Shown here: piece by piece, positions 7,790 to 16,478 of the stretch | Layout of the letters: every line of letters starts with the position of its first letter | Position numbering within the stretch: position 1 is the first letter of the stretch | Assembly (NCBI GenBank): GCA_900315555.1 | Contig: OMZN01000070.1 | Coordinates: 1 to 43,490, forward strand | Length of the DNA: 43,490 bases | Direction of reading: 5' to 3' | Source of the DNA: an uncultured Eubacteriales bacterium | GTDB lineage: Bacteria > Bacillota > Clostridia > Peptostreptococcales > Anaerovoracaceae | The notes under the pieces: model-generated | Databases searched by the model: none | What the model was told of the DNA's origin: nothing | Seen by the model: the letters and a program-made list of their open reading frames with translations, nothing else | Position numbers and translations under genes: made by a program

Positions 7790-9175
7790 TCAGATATGCA
7801 GCAGCATGGTAGCCAGCAGAAAATAGGTCGTCACCGAAACCATATCCGTCAGCGAAGAGATCATCGGCGAAGCCATCAGCGCAGGGTCTACGCCGATCTT
7901 CTTGGCCAGCATCGGCAGCATGGAACCGATACACTTGGCAGCCACCACAACGGCAATCGTAGAAAGACACACGGTCAGTGCAATCAGAAAACATCGTGGA
8001 TCGCTGTGCTGCTCGATCATCACGCGCACGAAATTAACAGAACTGAGAATGATGCCCAGCAGTACGCTGACACGAATCTCCTTCCAGAGAACCCGCCAGC
8101 CGTCCTGCAGGTCAATGTCGCCCACCGCCATGCTTCGGATGATCAGTGTGGCAGACTGGGAGCCGGAATTGCCGCCGGTACCCATCAGCATCGGCATATA
8201 AATCGTGAGGCAGATAACCTCCTTGAGGGTGGTTTCAAACCCGGCGATGATCGCCCCTGTGATGATATACATGAGCATCAGTGCCAGCAGCCAGGGAAGC
8301 CGGTTCTTCACATGGTGCAGCACGCTGGTATCCAGATACGAGGCGGTCGAATCATCGACGACGCCGGCCATCCTTTCGATATCCTCCGTGGTTTCCTCCT
8401 CGATAACTTCCAGAATATCATCCATCGTGATGATACCCACCAGACGATTTTCCCTGTCCACCACCGGAATGGCCATATAGCCGTACTTGCGGAAGGTTTC
8501 GTAAGCGTCCTCCTGATCCTCATAGACATTGATGGAGACGATATCGGTCATCATCAAATCCCGTATCAGCGCGCTGCCGTCGCTGATCACCAGCTTGCGC
8601 AGTCCGATAATGCCGATCAGATGCCGGCCCTCGTCCTTGACATAGCAGGTATACACCGTTTCTGAATCCATGCCGACCCGCTTGATGTGATGCAGCGCAT
8701 CGCGCACCGTCATATTGGCTTTCAGCGAAATGTAGTCCGGGGTCATCAGGGTACCCGCACAGTTTTCGGGATAATTGAGGAAGGTATTGATCTGCCTTCT
8801 CTCGCTCTTCGGCGTCTTCTCCAGGATCTTGTCCACCACATTGGCGGGGAGTTCCTCGAGCACGTCGATCTTGTCGTCGAAATCCAGCTCATCGATAATG
8901 TAGGAGATCTCCCGCTCGGTGATGCCGTCAATGATGGCCAGCTGATCCTCCGTGGGCAGATAGGCAAACACATCTGCCGAATCGTCCTTGGGAAGCATGC
9001 GAAAAAGGATGATGGCCGCATTCAGGCTGATCTCATCCATGACTTCCTCAATGACCTCCGCCACGTCGGCGTCCTTCCACTGCAGAAGCTCGTCACGAGC
9101 ACGGATGTATTTCTTTTCCTCCACCAGCCGGAGTTCCTTTTCGAGAAACTCTTCGAATTCCATTTTCTCGTCCAT
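7790..9175 (-). CDS. mgtE: Magnesium channel/transporter MgtE
   Basis: Dimeric Mg2+ channel of the cytoplasmic membrane. The 461 residues follow the family order: acidic helical MgtE N domain (about 1-135), CBS pair (about 145-260, with LMTPDYISL and GIITMDDILEVI), a plug helix, and five membrane helices (about 290-461). GNSGSQSATLIIRSMA and VDPALMASP lie in the pore domain; D430 of the latter corresponds to the pore aspartate of characterised homologues. GGGGAGG precedes the ATG at 9175. It has its own promoter and a leader of about 120 nt containing a terminator-like hairpin, so Mg2+-responsive attenuation is possible. No classic M-box sequence was recognised. Confidence 0.95.
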   Translation of the reverse strand: MDEKMEFEEFLEKELRLVEEKKYIRARDELLQWKDADVAEVIEEVMDEISLNAAIILFRMLPKDDSADVFAYLPTEDQLAIIDGITEREISYIIDELDFDDKIDVLEELPANVVDKILEKTPKSERRQINTFLNYPENCAGTLMTPDYISLKANMTVRDALHHIKRVGMDSETVYTCYVKDEGRHLIGIIGLRKLVISDGSALIRDLMMTDIVSINVYEDQEDAYETFRKYGYMAIPVVDRENRLVGIITMDDILEVIEEETTEDIERMAGVVDDSTASYLDTSVLHHVKNRLPWLLALMLMYIITGAIIAGFETTLKEVICLTIYMPMLMGTGGNSGSQSATLIIRSMAVGDIDLQDGWRVLWKEIRVSVLLGIILSSVNFVRVMIEQHSDPRCFLIALTVCLSTIAVVVAAKCIGSMLPMLAKKIGVDPALMASPMISSLTDMVSVTTYFLLATMLLHI

Positions 9176-9243
9176 GGCATCCTCCCCTCGTGATTCCTGT
9201 ATCTATCCTGCACAGCACGACGATCTGGCACGCATGACAAATG

Positions 9244-9287
9244 AAAAACCCGGCGCCTTAGAGCCGATCTTTCATCTGTGCGCGGGT
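9244..9287 (-). terminator. Terminator-like hairpin in the mgtE leader, also downstream of the reductase gene
   Basis: Leftward arms ACCCGCGC and GCGCCGGGT (one bulged C) enclose a 27-nt loop and are followed by TTTTTC. It lies between the promoter at 9302-9331 and the mgtE start, so it could act as an attenuator; it can also terminate transcripts from the upstream three-gene operon. Confidence 0.55.
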
Positions 9288-9301
9288 CGTCTCACAAAAA
9301 A

Positions 9302-9331
9302 AGTATACTCTATACATCCTTTTCTTTTCAA
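9302..9331 (-). promoter_or_regulatory. Promoter of mgtE
   Basis: Leftward TTGAAA (9326-9331) and TATACT (9302-9307), 18 bp apart; start expected near 9295. The -35 box overlaps the last codons of the upstream reductase gene, which ends at 9328. Confidence 0.6.
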
Positions 9332-10398
9332 GAGCGGAATTCCCCGTCGATCCGGCGCGCAAAATCCGCCGCGCGCCGGCGGATACCCGCAAGATGCTTG
9401 ACGGCACCCGGATCATTAGCCGTCTCCATCAGCGCAAAGCGCGCCGGCAGCAGGAAGGATTTGTTCATATTCAAGCCGCTGATCAGCTGCATGGCCACAA
9501 TGTCGGATCCGCTGTAGCCGGAAACAATCACAGCAAAGAGCCGCTTGTCATAGAAGGGACGCACCCGGAAGATCGCTGTGAGCCGGTTGACAAAGGCAGA
9601 GAGATTGGCGCTGATGGCATCGTTATAATTGGGACACACCATCACCAGACCATCGCACTGCGCAATGGCAGGATAAACCTCCTCGGTCATAATTCCGCCG
9701 TAAAAGCACTTGTTTTTCTCTCCCAGATGCAGACAGGTCTCATAGGAACATCCGCGGCAGTCCCAGACCTCGCCGTCCCGAAGAGAAATTTCCTTTACAT
9801 CGGCATGCAGGTTCTCCCGCACCATGTGCCAGAGTCCCAAGGTATTGGAAGTCTGCACATTGCCGGCATGGAGAACCAGGAGCCGCGGCCTGCTTCCCTT
9901 GATCTTCGGCGGCACAAAGCCGACCACGCGCCGCACCATCTCACCGACCGCTTCCTGATAGGCGCCAAGGTTGTCCAGACCCTTGATCTTCGCCTGCACA
10001 TCGAAATTCAAAAGGCTTCCTGTACCTTCCACGATAGGACGTCCGGGAAAGGTACAACCGGAGCGGTTGGCGCTGAAGACGATATCTCTTGCCACCGACT
10101 TGGTGAACAGTTCGCTGTTGCCGTCGAGAACGACACCGGCCACGGAACCGTCAAACATGCTGCGATGCGCCCGGATCGTCCGGATCATTCGATACAGCTC
10201 CAGGTTGATCCCCGAATAGCCCAGCGCCACAGAGAAAATGATTTTCCTCCCCCGCAGATCGCACCCGGTCATCGCTTCCACCGTCTCCAAGGTCTTTACC
10301 CGGCATCCTGCAAAGCCTTTCTCCAGCGCCGCCTCCAGACGTCCTGCGCGATCGTTTCCATCATATTCAGGCTTGATCAGTACAACCTCTTCGTCCAT
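9328..10398 (-). CDS. Flavodoxin-fold / NADPH-dependent FMN reductase-like protein
   Basis: A 356-residue cytoplasmic protein in two parts. Residues 1 to about 165 form an alpha/beta region I do not recognise well (RKIIFSVALGYSGINLELYRMI, GTGSLLNF). Residues about 170-356 look like an NADPH-dependent FMN reductase or flavodoxin: a phosphate-loop-like LVLHAGNVQTSNT, a cysteine cluster WDCRGCSYETC, and the family-typical block CDGLVMVCPNYNDAISANLS. Related proteins carry FMN and reduce quinones or iron-sulfur partners. It ends the three-gene unit, 25 bp after the dehydrogenase-like gene, so its redox role probably serves that pathway. Physiological substrate unknown. Confidence 0.75.
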   Translation of the reverse strand: MDEEVVLIKPEYDGNDRAGRLEAALEKGFAGCRVKTLETVEAMTGCDLRGRKIIFSVALGYSGINLELYRMIRTIRAHRSMFDGSVAGVVLDGNSELFTKSVARDIVFSANRSGCTFPGRPIVEGTGSLLNFDVQAKIKGLDNLGAYQEAVGEMVRRVVGFVPPKIKGSRPRLLVLHAGNVQTSNTLGLWHMVRENLHADVKEISLRDGEVWDCRGCSYETCLHLGEKNKCFYGGIMTEEVYPAIAQCDGLVMVCPNYNDAISANLSAFVNRLTAIFRVRPFYDKRLFAVIVSGYSGSDIVAMQLISGLNMNKSFLLPARFALMETANDPGAVKHLAGIRRRAADFARRIDGEFRS

Positions 10399-10423
10399 TT
10401 GTCCGCACCTGTTCCTTCAATCT

Positions 10424-11416
10424 CTACACCAAGGCTTCCAGATTTCTGTATGCGCGTTCAATCCTTGCAAACAGCCGTTCATCCAGCGGGAGATTCTCCA
10501 CCAGCAGACCATCCTCTGTCCGCCGGCAGCGCATCCCGAGGAAAGCGCCCCGGTTTCCTTCGCCGAAATAGGCGGAACTGTAATGCCAGTGTCCGCGCAT
10601 ATCCTCCAGCAGCGAAAGCGCTCCCGAGGAGCAGGCCGGCGCCAGGTAGGGCTTGAATCCCAGCGCACGGATCGCCAGATTGGTATTCACCGTCTGCTGC
10701 GTCAGAGCAAGCGCATTGGCATCATCGTAGCTGCGGATGCTGTCTGCAATCACCAGATCCTGCCCGTGCGGCCCGAAGGCACGGCCCTCCCTGAGATAGA
10801 TGGCAAACACCGGGTCTTTAGCCGCATAGTAGGCCGCCCGGGCATGCATGACACCCAGGCCGAATCCTTTGACCTGGCCGGGGTCCAGTCCGCAGAGAAT
10901 TGCCTGCTTGCACAGGGGATCCACCGGGTCGGAGACCACGAAGAAATCACCGCGGTAGCCGCAGGCTGCTGCCTGCTCGGCAAAGCCGGCGATCAGTTTC
11001 AGATTGCCCTCAAGCTGTGCCATGCGCACGTCTTTGCCCGTCTTCTCTGCCGATGCTTCCACCGGCGGTACGCCCCGGGTGGCGCAGAACAGAAAGACAT
11101 CACCGTCAAAAAGCGCTTCCTTTGAAATCACTTCAACCGGCGGAAACGCCGCCGGATCATCAGGCATGGCAATCTGGTTCAGTTCCATCTCGTAACGGGC
11201 GCATACCTTGTCATCGAGATCACAGATCCCGATACTGCGCACAATATCCGCCCCGGTGAGACGCAGGGCAAGCGCCAGGGTACCGCCCACATCGCCCATC
11301 GCCAGGATGTTGACACGCAGGGCTCTGCGCGGAGGATGGTATCCTTCGATCACAAAGCCGTCTTCTGTCAAGTGCATCCTGTCTTCTGCCGCAAACAATT
11401 CACTTAATCTTCTCAT
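10424..11416 (-). CDS. Lactate/malate dehydrogenase-like NAD-binding protein, function unknown
   Basis: A 330-residue Rossmann protein related by eye to the LDH/MDH fold. After a 30-residue lead, VNILAMGDVGG (36-45) replaces the usual GxGxxG, and the acidic end of strand 2 is D66 in ICDLDD, suggesting NAD(H). VSDPVDPL (161-168) aligns with the LDH NPVD segment, and AFGPHG (213-218) with the catalytic histidine motif (H217). The segment equivalent to LDH LDxxR reads VMHAR, so the partner Asp of the catalytic His appears to be Met190 while R193 is kept; a standard 2-hydroxyacid reaction is therefore uncertain. The C-terminal 70 residues are unfamiliar. Its ATG overlaps the stop of the 1596-residue gene as ATGA, indicating translational coupling. 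Confidence 0.65.
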   Translation of the reverse strand: MRRLSELFAAEDRMHLTEDGFVIEGYHPPRRALRVNILAMGDVGGTLALALRLTGADIVRSIGICDLDDKVCARYEMELNQIAMPDDPAAFPPVEVISKEALFDGDVFLFCATRGVPPVEASAEKTGKDVRMAQLEGNLKLIAGFAEQAAACGYRGDFFVVSDPVDPLCKQAILCGLDPGQVKGFGLGVMHARAAYYAAKDPVFAIYLREGRAFGPHGQDLVIADSIRSYDDANALALTQQTVNTNLAIRALGFKPYLAPACSSGALSLLEDMRGHWHYSSAYFGEGNRGAFLGMRCRRTEDGLLVENLPLDERLFARIERAYRNLEALV

Positions 11417-14400
11417 CGCAAGTAGTCCTTTATCCTCTTCAAACGTTCCATATCATCTTCTATGTAGCAGCTGGCAGCAATGGTGTAATCGTAATCAAGG
11501 CTGCTGCCCACATCGGTGATCACCGGCCAGCTGACCGCCTCGGAAAGGCGCTGCAACGTCATCTTGCGTCCGAAGGCCTTCTGGTACTCGGCTTCCAGCG
11601 TCTGCAGGATCTCCTTGGTATTCTCAAGGCAGGTCATCGAAAAATCATACAGAGATTCCCGCGAAACATGCTCCAGGAAGTGTGGTGCCACATACGGCAT
11701 GATCATATTGATCGATGTGAAATCCATGTCCTCTTTGCCTTCGTCATGCTCCACCCCGTCGCCGTCGATGAAGGGATACATCTCCGATTCCACGAACCAG
11801 CATTTGAGATTGGGCACGAAATACACGCTGTCCACATCCATGCCGTGAAGCTTCATCATATCCTTGCCGCTGCCGGACATGATCCCGACGATCACGCGTT
11901 CCACATCCACGCCGCCCTCCTTCAGTGTCGGCAACAGGCGCTGGATCTGATAGCCCTTATGCAGGATGTCGTCCACCAGGATGGCCTTCCTGTTAAAGGA
12001 ATGAATCGTTCTCACCTGATCCTCTATGCTGGCGTAGAAAGGATATTCCTTGACATAGGATTCATGCAGATCCTTGGTAAAGCATTTCTGGGTATGGAGA
12101 ACCTTGGTCACCGTATTGGGCACCACCGTACCCGTCAGGATCTTGCCGTATGGGACGCAGATGTAGGGACCCAGCCGCCGTTTTTTGCGGGGTTTTGCCG
12201 GCACATTGTTCTCCACGGTCACTTTCTTGATCAGCTTCTGCTGCATGACGGTGGAATTGATGGCCAGAATCAGTGTCCCGGGGAACATCCTGTTCAGAGA
12301 TTCCTGCATCCGGATGCGCGCCCTGTTGAGCGTTTTCTGCATCACCGGATCGGAGCGGAAGGGTTCCTTCAGCTTGGTGTCCATATTCTGCAGCAGGACT
12401 ACCGGATTGCGCATATCCACAGCATAGCAGTCTGTCGGCGTGCCCTTGTTGATGATCTGCGCAAAGCCCTGCCTGGCGAGAACATCCAGGAACGGACCTG
12501 CCTCCCTGCGATCGTCAGGATGATACACCGCATAGGTGAAATCCTGCTTCAGCGCCTCGGCCAGGGTCTCCGACAGGATCATCTGAGAGGCATCCGGCTC
12601 ATCCCAGTCCGGATCCACGTAGATGGATTTGATGATGCAGATCATGCCCACCGCGTACCCGCGGATGTATTTCATGGTCTCAAAATCCTCGAATTCCTCA
12701 TAGAGGTGCCCAAGATCCAGCTTGCGGACGTTCGCTTCCGCCAGAATCTTTCCATCCCGGCTCTCATCCACGATACTGATGGTTTCTCCCGGTCCTTCCC
12801 ACCGTGAAACACGATAGCTCAGATCGTTCTCCTCCAGGACGGCCTTATACTGAGAAGACCGCATATAGAGGCTGTTGTCATAGATATAGTTCTGCACCAC
12901 CGGGTCAATCAGACTGGCGATGTCCCGGTTGTTATCAATGTTCTCACGAATTCTGGTGGAGCTGATGTCCTCCAGCTGCACCGGCAGCGCCAGTTCCACG
13001 ATATGTCCCCGGATCTGCTTCTTGTTCTGCATATAGTGGTCCTCGCTGCGTTCTCCCTGCTCTGCACTGACCCGGCGGAAGATGATGTGGTTGATGGAAT
13101 GAATAGAGTGCTCCCCTGCCGGCTTGCGGTAGGAACTGGCGTTGGCCACCACATCGCTGCCAACCACAATATAGAGATCCTTGCCGCTGAAGATCTCCTT
13201 GAGGATCTGCAGATCCTCCCCATTGGCAATATTGATCGGTACATCATCGGGCAGCAGGAAGACCTCTGTCTCGCTGGCACAGGACATCTCCACAATCTTC
13301 TTGCGGTATTTCCTGGGCTGGGTATTTTTGGACCAGGAAAATTCATCCAGCGCCAGGTACACCTGAAAGCCCATGCTGACAATGGTTCTGACGATCCCCT
13401 TGTGCCCCAGCGAGAAGGGATCGAACGTACCCGGGAAGAAAGCCACACGCTTCTTTTCCTCCAGCGTCGTCTCCTCAAGATAGAACTGATAGTCGGAGAT
13501 GAAACGGTAAATATGGTTCAGCGCTGCCGCATTATTGTAAAAGCGAAGTTCCGCATTTTCATCAGGCTGAATCAGCGTCAGCATCTTCTTGCCCATGATC
13601 TGGAAAATATCGAGTTTTTCCTGCAGGCTCAAATGCCCGGATCCGAAGATCTTTTCCCCGATGACCATGAAAGCTTCCTGGCTGACCGACTCATGGTAGT
13701 TGGCAAGCCCCCGCAGCAGCATGCCGATAATTCTGATGCGATGCCGCTTGAAGCGCTTTTGCGCCTGGACATCGTAATTGTATTCCATATAGTAATTGAG
13801 AAGAACCGCCAGCGTATCGAGCGTGACCCCGGCCACCCGATCATTGCTGCTCTCCAGCAGATGCTCCAGTTCATACAGCGTCTCGTTAAAGCTCTCCAGA
13901 GGAAGCTTGGCGATCATAATGCCAAGATAGTCCGGAATGTATTTGGAAAACTGATACTCACCGATCTCCAGGCCCTTGGTGAGCTCGATAACGATCTCTG
14001 AACGCTGATCCATGTCCAGCATGTCAAAGAGACGGATCAGGCCTTCTCCTGCACGGTGCCGCACCGTGACCCGTTCGCTGACCTTCAGCAGGTTGGCCAG
14101 GTGGGTGGCAATATAGAAAGCGCTTGTGCGTTTGCCGTGTTCCAGTTCCTCCAGCATCAGCTCAATATTGACCACCTTGATGTTCCACGGCGTGCCCACC
14201 TGCAGATTCTCCCGGAAGATCCGGCTGGTAGCCTTGCTTAAGTCATAGAAGGCATTGCGGCATCGCGCCGAGCGCTCTCCCCAGAAATCCAGGGCGCTGG
14301 CGGTGGTTGCCTTCAGATAGACAACGCTGGCCTCCTCGTCGCCTTCCACGTCCGTCTCCAGCGTCTGCTCCATCAGCTCCACAGCGCGGGCCGAAAGCTT

Positions 14401-16203
14401 GGCATAGCCGGCTGTGGTTGCAATACACTGCACCGCGCGCAGCGCCGCCACTTGAATCTCCAGCACGTCCCGCATGACCGCCTTGCTGCAGAAAGCCGCC
14501 ATCAGCTCGATATCCTCCTTGCTGCAGACACCAAAAGGCACCTCCAGCATGGTATCCAGCACGACGAAAAGAGTATCTTCATTTTCTATGCGCCCGCGGA
14601 GCACATCAACAAACTGCTTCATGTACAGCCGCTTCTTTTCCCGGCCGCTGGCATTTTCGATCAGCTCGGACATCGTGATCTTCAGGGTATAGCCTCTCCA
14701 TCGTCTCTGCCGCTCCGTCAGCTTGCTGTCTGCGTTGATCACGTAGTCAATATGCTCACTCCACAGCCGGCTGCTGCCGGTCTGAGGATCCTCCACCACA
14801 TCCTCAGGCAGTTCCTTACGGCTTTCCTTGTCATAGCTGGCCAGAATCTGACCGATCAGCGAAGCAGCCAGCCGCCGGATATCTCCCTCATGATGAATCA
14901 GCAGTTCTCTGGCAAAATTCATGGTCATCCTCTTTTGGGAACCGGTCATATAGGTGAAGTATTCTTCCAGGGTGTTCAGGTAAGCCCGGATATTCTTCCA
15001 TTGCTTCTCACTGCGGGCATCTTCCAATAGACTTGCCAGGTCCGCATCGTTGCCAAAGTGGTGCATCACCAGAATATTGTGTTCGATGGCCATGTACTTG
15101 AAGCGCTGTACCGATTCCTCCGGGTTCAGCAGCACCGCGTCCTTCTTTGTAACGTGCCGCCCCATGTAGTCATCCAGATCGGTGGAGATGCCCAGACTCT
15201 TCATGTAGTCTTCAAAGTCATGCAGCTTGGCATAGACACGCTGGTATCTTGCCTTTTTTCGGTCATCAACATTGTCCAGCTTCTGCAGGATTATATCGAA
15301 GGCATCATCCAGCGTGTTGATATGGATGATCTCGGTGCCGTCCTCCGCATGGGTGCTCTTGACCCGGAAATCTGCATAGATCAACAGCAGATTCTCCACG
15401 GAAAGATTCTCCAGCTCCAGATCCCAGGTGGAATGGTTGCTGGCGATGTGCGCTGTCATGGGCATGCCCAGATGATTCAGACATTCATCCGTATAGTAGT
15501 AATGAAGATAGGGTACCCGGCTCTGTTCCTTCTTCCTGCATCCGTACTTGCCGATATCGTGCAGTGCCGCACTGGCCGATACCAGCGCCAGATCAACGGG
15601 CACATCCCGCTGCGCAAGCTGCCGGCCCGCAAACATGGCTACGTTATGCACCCCTGCTACATGGCCCAAAGTATTGTAACCAGTAAGTTCTGCTCCAAGA
15701 TGCATGAATTCATACAGATAGTGATTTCGATCCACCCGGCGGTACGTGAGATATTCCTCATAGGCGCCGCTGCCGCGGATTTCCTCTTCTCCTGGCAGCT
15801 CAAAGTCAAATACCGGATCGTCGGGGCGTCCGTCCCGGCTGACCATCAGGATGGTGCGCATCATTTCATAAATGAAATACACGCCCTGATCGTAGCGCGG
15901 ATCCGCCGGGATCGCTTCCGCTCTGGGAAAAAGATACTGCAGCACCCAGTCATAGCAGTATCTTCGCCAGCCCGCAGGCGGCGTCGGACAAAGCAGCCGG
16001 ATCCCGTCCTTCATTTCCTCAATGACACTTTCCCAGGTGATCTTCGGCTGTCTGGCGATTCTGGCCGCATGCCCTGCGATATCGATATCCCGCAGGAAGG
16101 CCTCCATATTACCTCGTTGAATACCTATCTTTCGCAGATAATGACGGTTTGTCATCCTGCGCTCCAGCGCCTCCTGCAAGTCCAGACTATTGATTTGACT
16201 CAT
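11413..16203 (-). CDS. Giant multidomain protein: HD, helical repeats, NadD-like nucleotidyltransferase, GNAT-like and PRTase-like regions
   Basis: 1596 residues in one frame. About 180-290 form an HD-type metal phosphohydrolase region, with H186, then ALHDIGKYG giving H215-D216 and later D278. About 380-880 are helix-rich, HEAT-like, with no recognised catalytic motif. About 918-1115 are a nicotinate-nucleotide adenylyltransferase-like domain: AFFPGTFDPFSLGHKG with its GH signature at 933-934, and the C-terminal ISSTRIRE motif at 1080-1087. About 1125-1265 resemble a GNAT acyltransferase (GKILAEANVRKL, ARQGFAQI). About 1340-1480 resemble a phosphoribosyltransferase: AILVDDILHKG (1407-1417) matches the PRPP-loop core but lacks the usual TGxT ending. 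GGAGGTGA precedes the ATG at 16203. NadD and the HD protein YqeK are genomic neighbours in many Bacillota. Substrate and function are unknown. Confidence 0.8.
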   Translation of the reverse strand: MSQINSLDLQEALERRMTNRHYLRKIGIQRGNMEAFLRDIDIAGHAARIARQPKITWESVIEEMKDGIRLLCPTPPAGWRRYCYDWVLQYLFPRAEAIPADPRYDQGVYFIYEMMRTILMVSRDGRPDDPVFDFELPGEEEIRGSGAYEEYLTYRRVDRNHYLYEFMHLGAELTGYNTLGHVAGVHNVAMFAGRQLAQRDVPVDLALVSASAALHDIGKYGCRKKEQSRVPYLHYYYTDECLNHLGMPMTAHIASNHSTWDLELENLSVENLLLIYADFRVKSTHAEDGTEIIHINTLDDAFDIILQKLDNVDDRKKARYQRVYAKLHDFEDYMKSLGISTDLDDYMGRHVTKKDAVLLNPEESVQRFKYMAIEHNILVMHHFGNDADLASLLEDARSEKQWKNIRAYLNTLEEYFTYMTGSQKRMTMNFARELLIHHEGDIRRLAASLIGQILASYDKESRKELPEDVVEDPQTGSSRLWSEHIDYVINADSKLTERQRRWRGYTLKITMSELIENASGREKKRLYMKQFVDVLRGRIENEDTLFVVLDTMLEVPFGVCSKEDIELMAAFCSKAVMRDVLEIQVAALRAVQCIATTAGYAKLSARAVELMEQTLETDVEGDEEASVVYLKATTASALDFWGERSARCRNAFYDLSKATSRIFRENLQVGTPWNIKVVNIELMLEELEHGKRTSAFYIATHLANLLKVSERVTVRHRAGEGLIRLFDMLDMDQRSEIVIELTKGLEIGEYQFSKYIPDYLGIMIAKLPLESFNETLYELEHLLESSNDRVAGVTLDTLAVLLNYYMEYNYDVQAQKRFKRHRIRIIGMLLRGLANYHESVSQEAFMVIGEKIFGSGHLSLQEKLDIFQIMGKKMLTLIQPDENAELRFYNNAAALNHIYRFISDYQFYLEETTLEEKKRVAFFPGTFDPFSLGHKGIVRTIVSMGFQVYLALDEFSWSKNTQPRKYRKKIVEMSCASETEVFLLPDDVPINIANGEDLQILKEIFSGKDLYIVVGSDVVANASSYRKPAGEHSIHSINHIIFRRVSAEQGERSEDHYMQNKKQIRGHIVELALPVQLEDISSTRIRENIDNNRDIASLIDPVVQNYIYDNSLYMRSSQYKAVLEENDLSYRVSRWEGPGETISIVDESRDGKILAEANVRKLDLGHLYEEFEDFETMKYIRGYAVGMICIIKSIYVDPDWDEPDASQMILSETLAEALKQDFTYAVYHPDDRREAGPFLDVLARQGFAQIINKGTPTDCYAVDMRNPVVLLQNMDTKLKEPFRSDPVMQKTLNRARIRMQESLNRMFPGTLILAINSTVMQQKLIKKVTVENNVPAKPRKKRRLGPYICVPYGKILTGTVVPNTVTKVLHTQKCFTKDLHESYVKEYPFYASIEDQVRTIHSFNRKAILVDDILHKGYQIQRLLPTLKEGGVDVERVIVGIMSGSGKDMMKLHGMDVDSVYFVPNLKCWFVESEMYPFIDGDGVEHDEGKEDMDFTSINMIMPYVAPHFLEHVSRESLYDFSMTCLENTKEILQTLEAEYQKAFGRKMTLQRLSEAVSWPVITDVGSSLDYDYTIAASCYIEDDMERLKRIKDYLR

Positions 16204-16226
16204 GCGGTCACCTCCAAAACATAGTC

Positions 16227-16235
16227 ATTATACCA
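16227..16235 (-). promoter_or_regulatory. Extended -10 promoter of the giant-protein operon
   Basis: Leftward TGGTATAAT: a perfect TATAAT (16227-16232) with the TGn extension. The -35 position has only a weak match. The leader would be about 17 nt, ending in GGAGGTGA before the ATG at 16203. Confidence 0.7.
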
Positions 16236-16290
16236 TAAGACACTCTAAGTAGAAACCGGTTCCAACCCATTGATATTACTGGATTTCTTC

Positions 16291-16328
16291 ATGTATACAT
16301 GATACATTCATCAAGTGAATGTATACAT
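16291..16328. promoter_or_regulatory. Twin perfect palindromes between the divergent giant-protein and gdhA promoters
   Basis: ATGTATACAT, a perfect 10-bp palindrome, occurs at 16291-16300 and again at 16319-16328. Between them ATACATTCA (16302-16310) and TGAATGTAT (16316-16324) form a further inverted repeat around TCAAG. The cluster lies about 35-70 bp upstream of the gdhA -35 box, as expected for a regulator site. Factor unknown. Confidence 0.55.
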
Positions 16329-16361
16329 CTTTGCTTAATTTATTTGGAATAAGCACACTTA

Positions 16362-16390
16362 TTGAATTCCTCGTTTTTATGTGCTATGTT
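16362..16390 (+). promoter_or_regulatory. Sigma-70-type promoter of gdhA
   Basis: TTGAAT (16362-16367) and TATGTT (16385-16390) are 17 bp apart. Start expected near 16397, leaving a leader of about 80 nt that ends in AAAGGAG (16462-16468). Confidence 0.7.
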
Positions 16391-16478
16391 TCTAATTGAA
16401 CGTAGAGACAACTCCCTGTTGAAACGTAAATAATGATTCATGTTTTTATGTTTTTAAAAGCAAAGGAGAGCAAAAAGA

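Noticed and set aside
9176-9301. M-box magnesium riboswitch before mgtE.
   Set aside because: The leader is short and I find none of the conserved M-box sequence blocks; only a terminator-like hairpin is supported.
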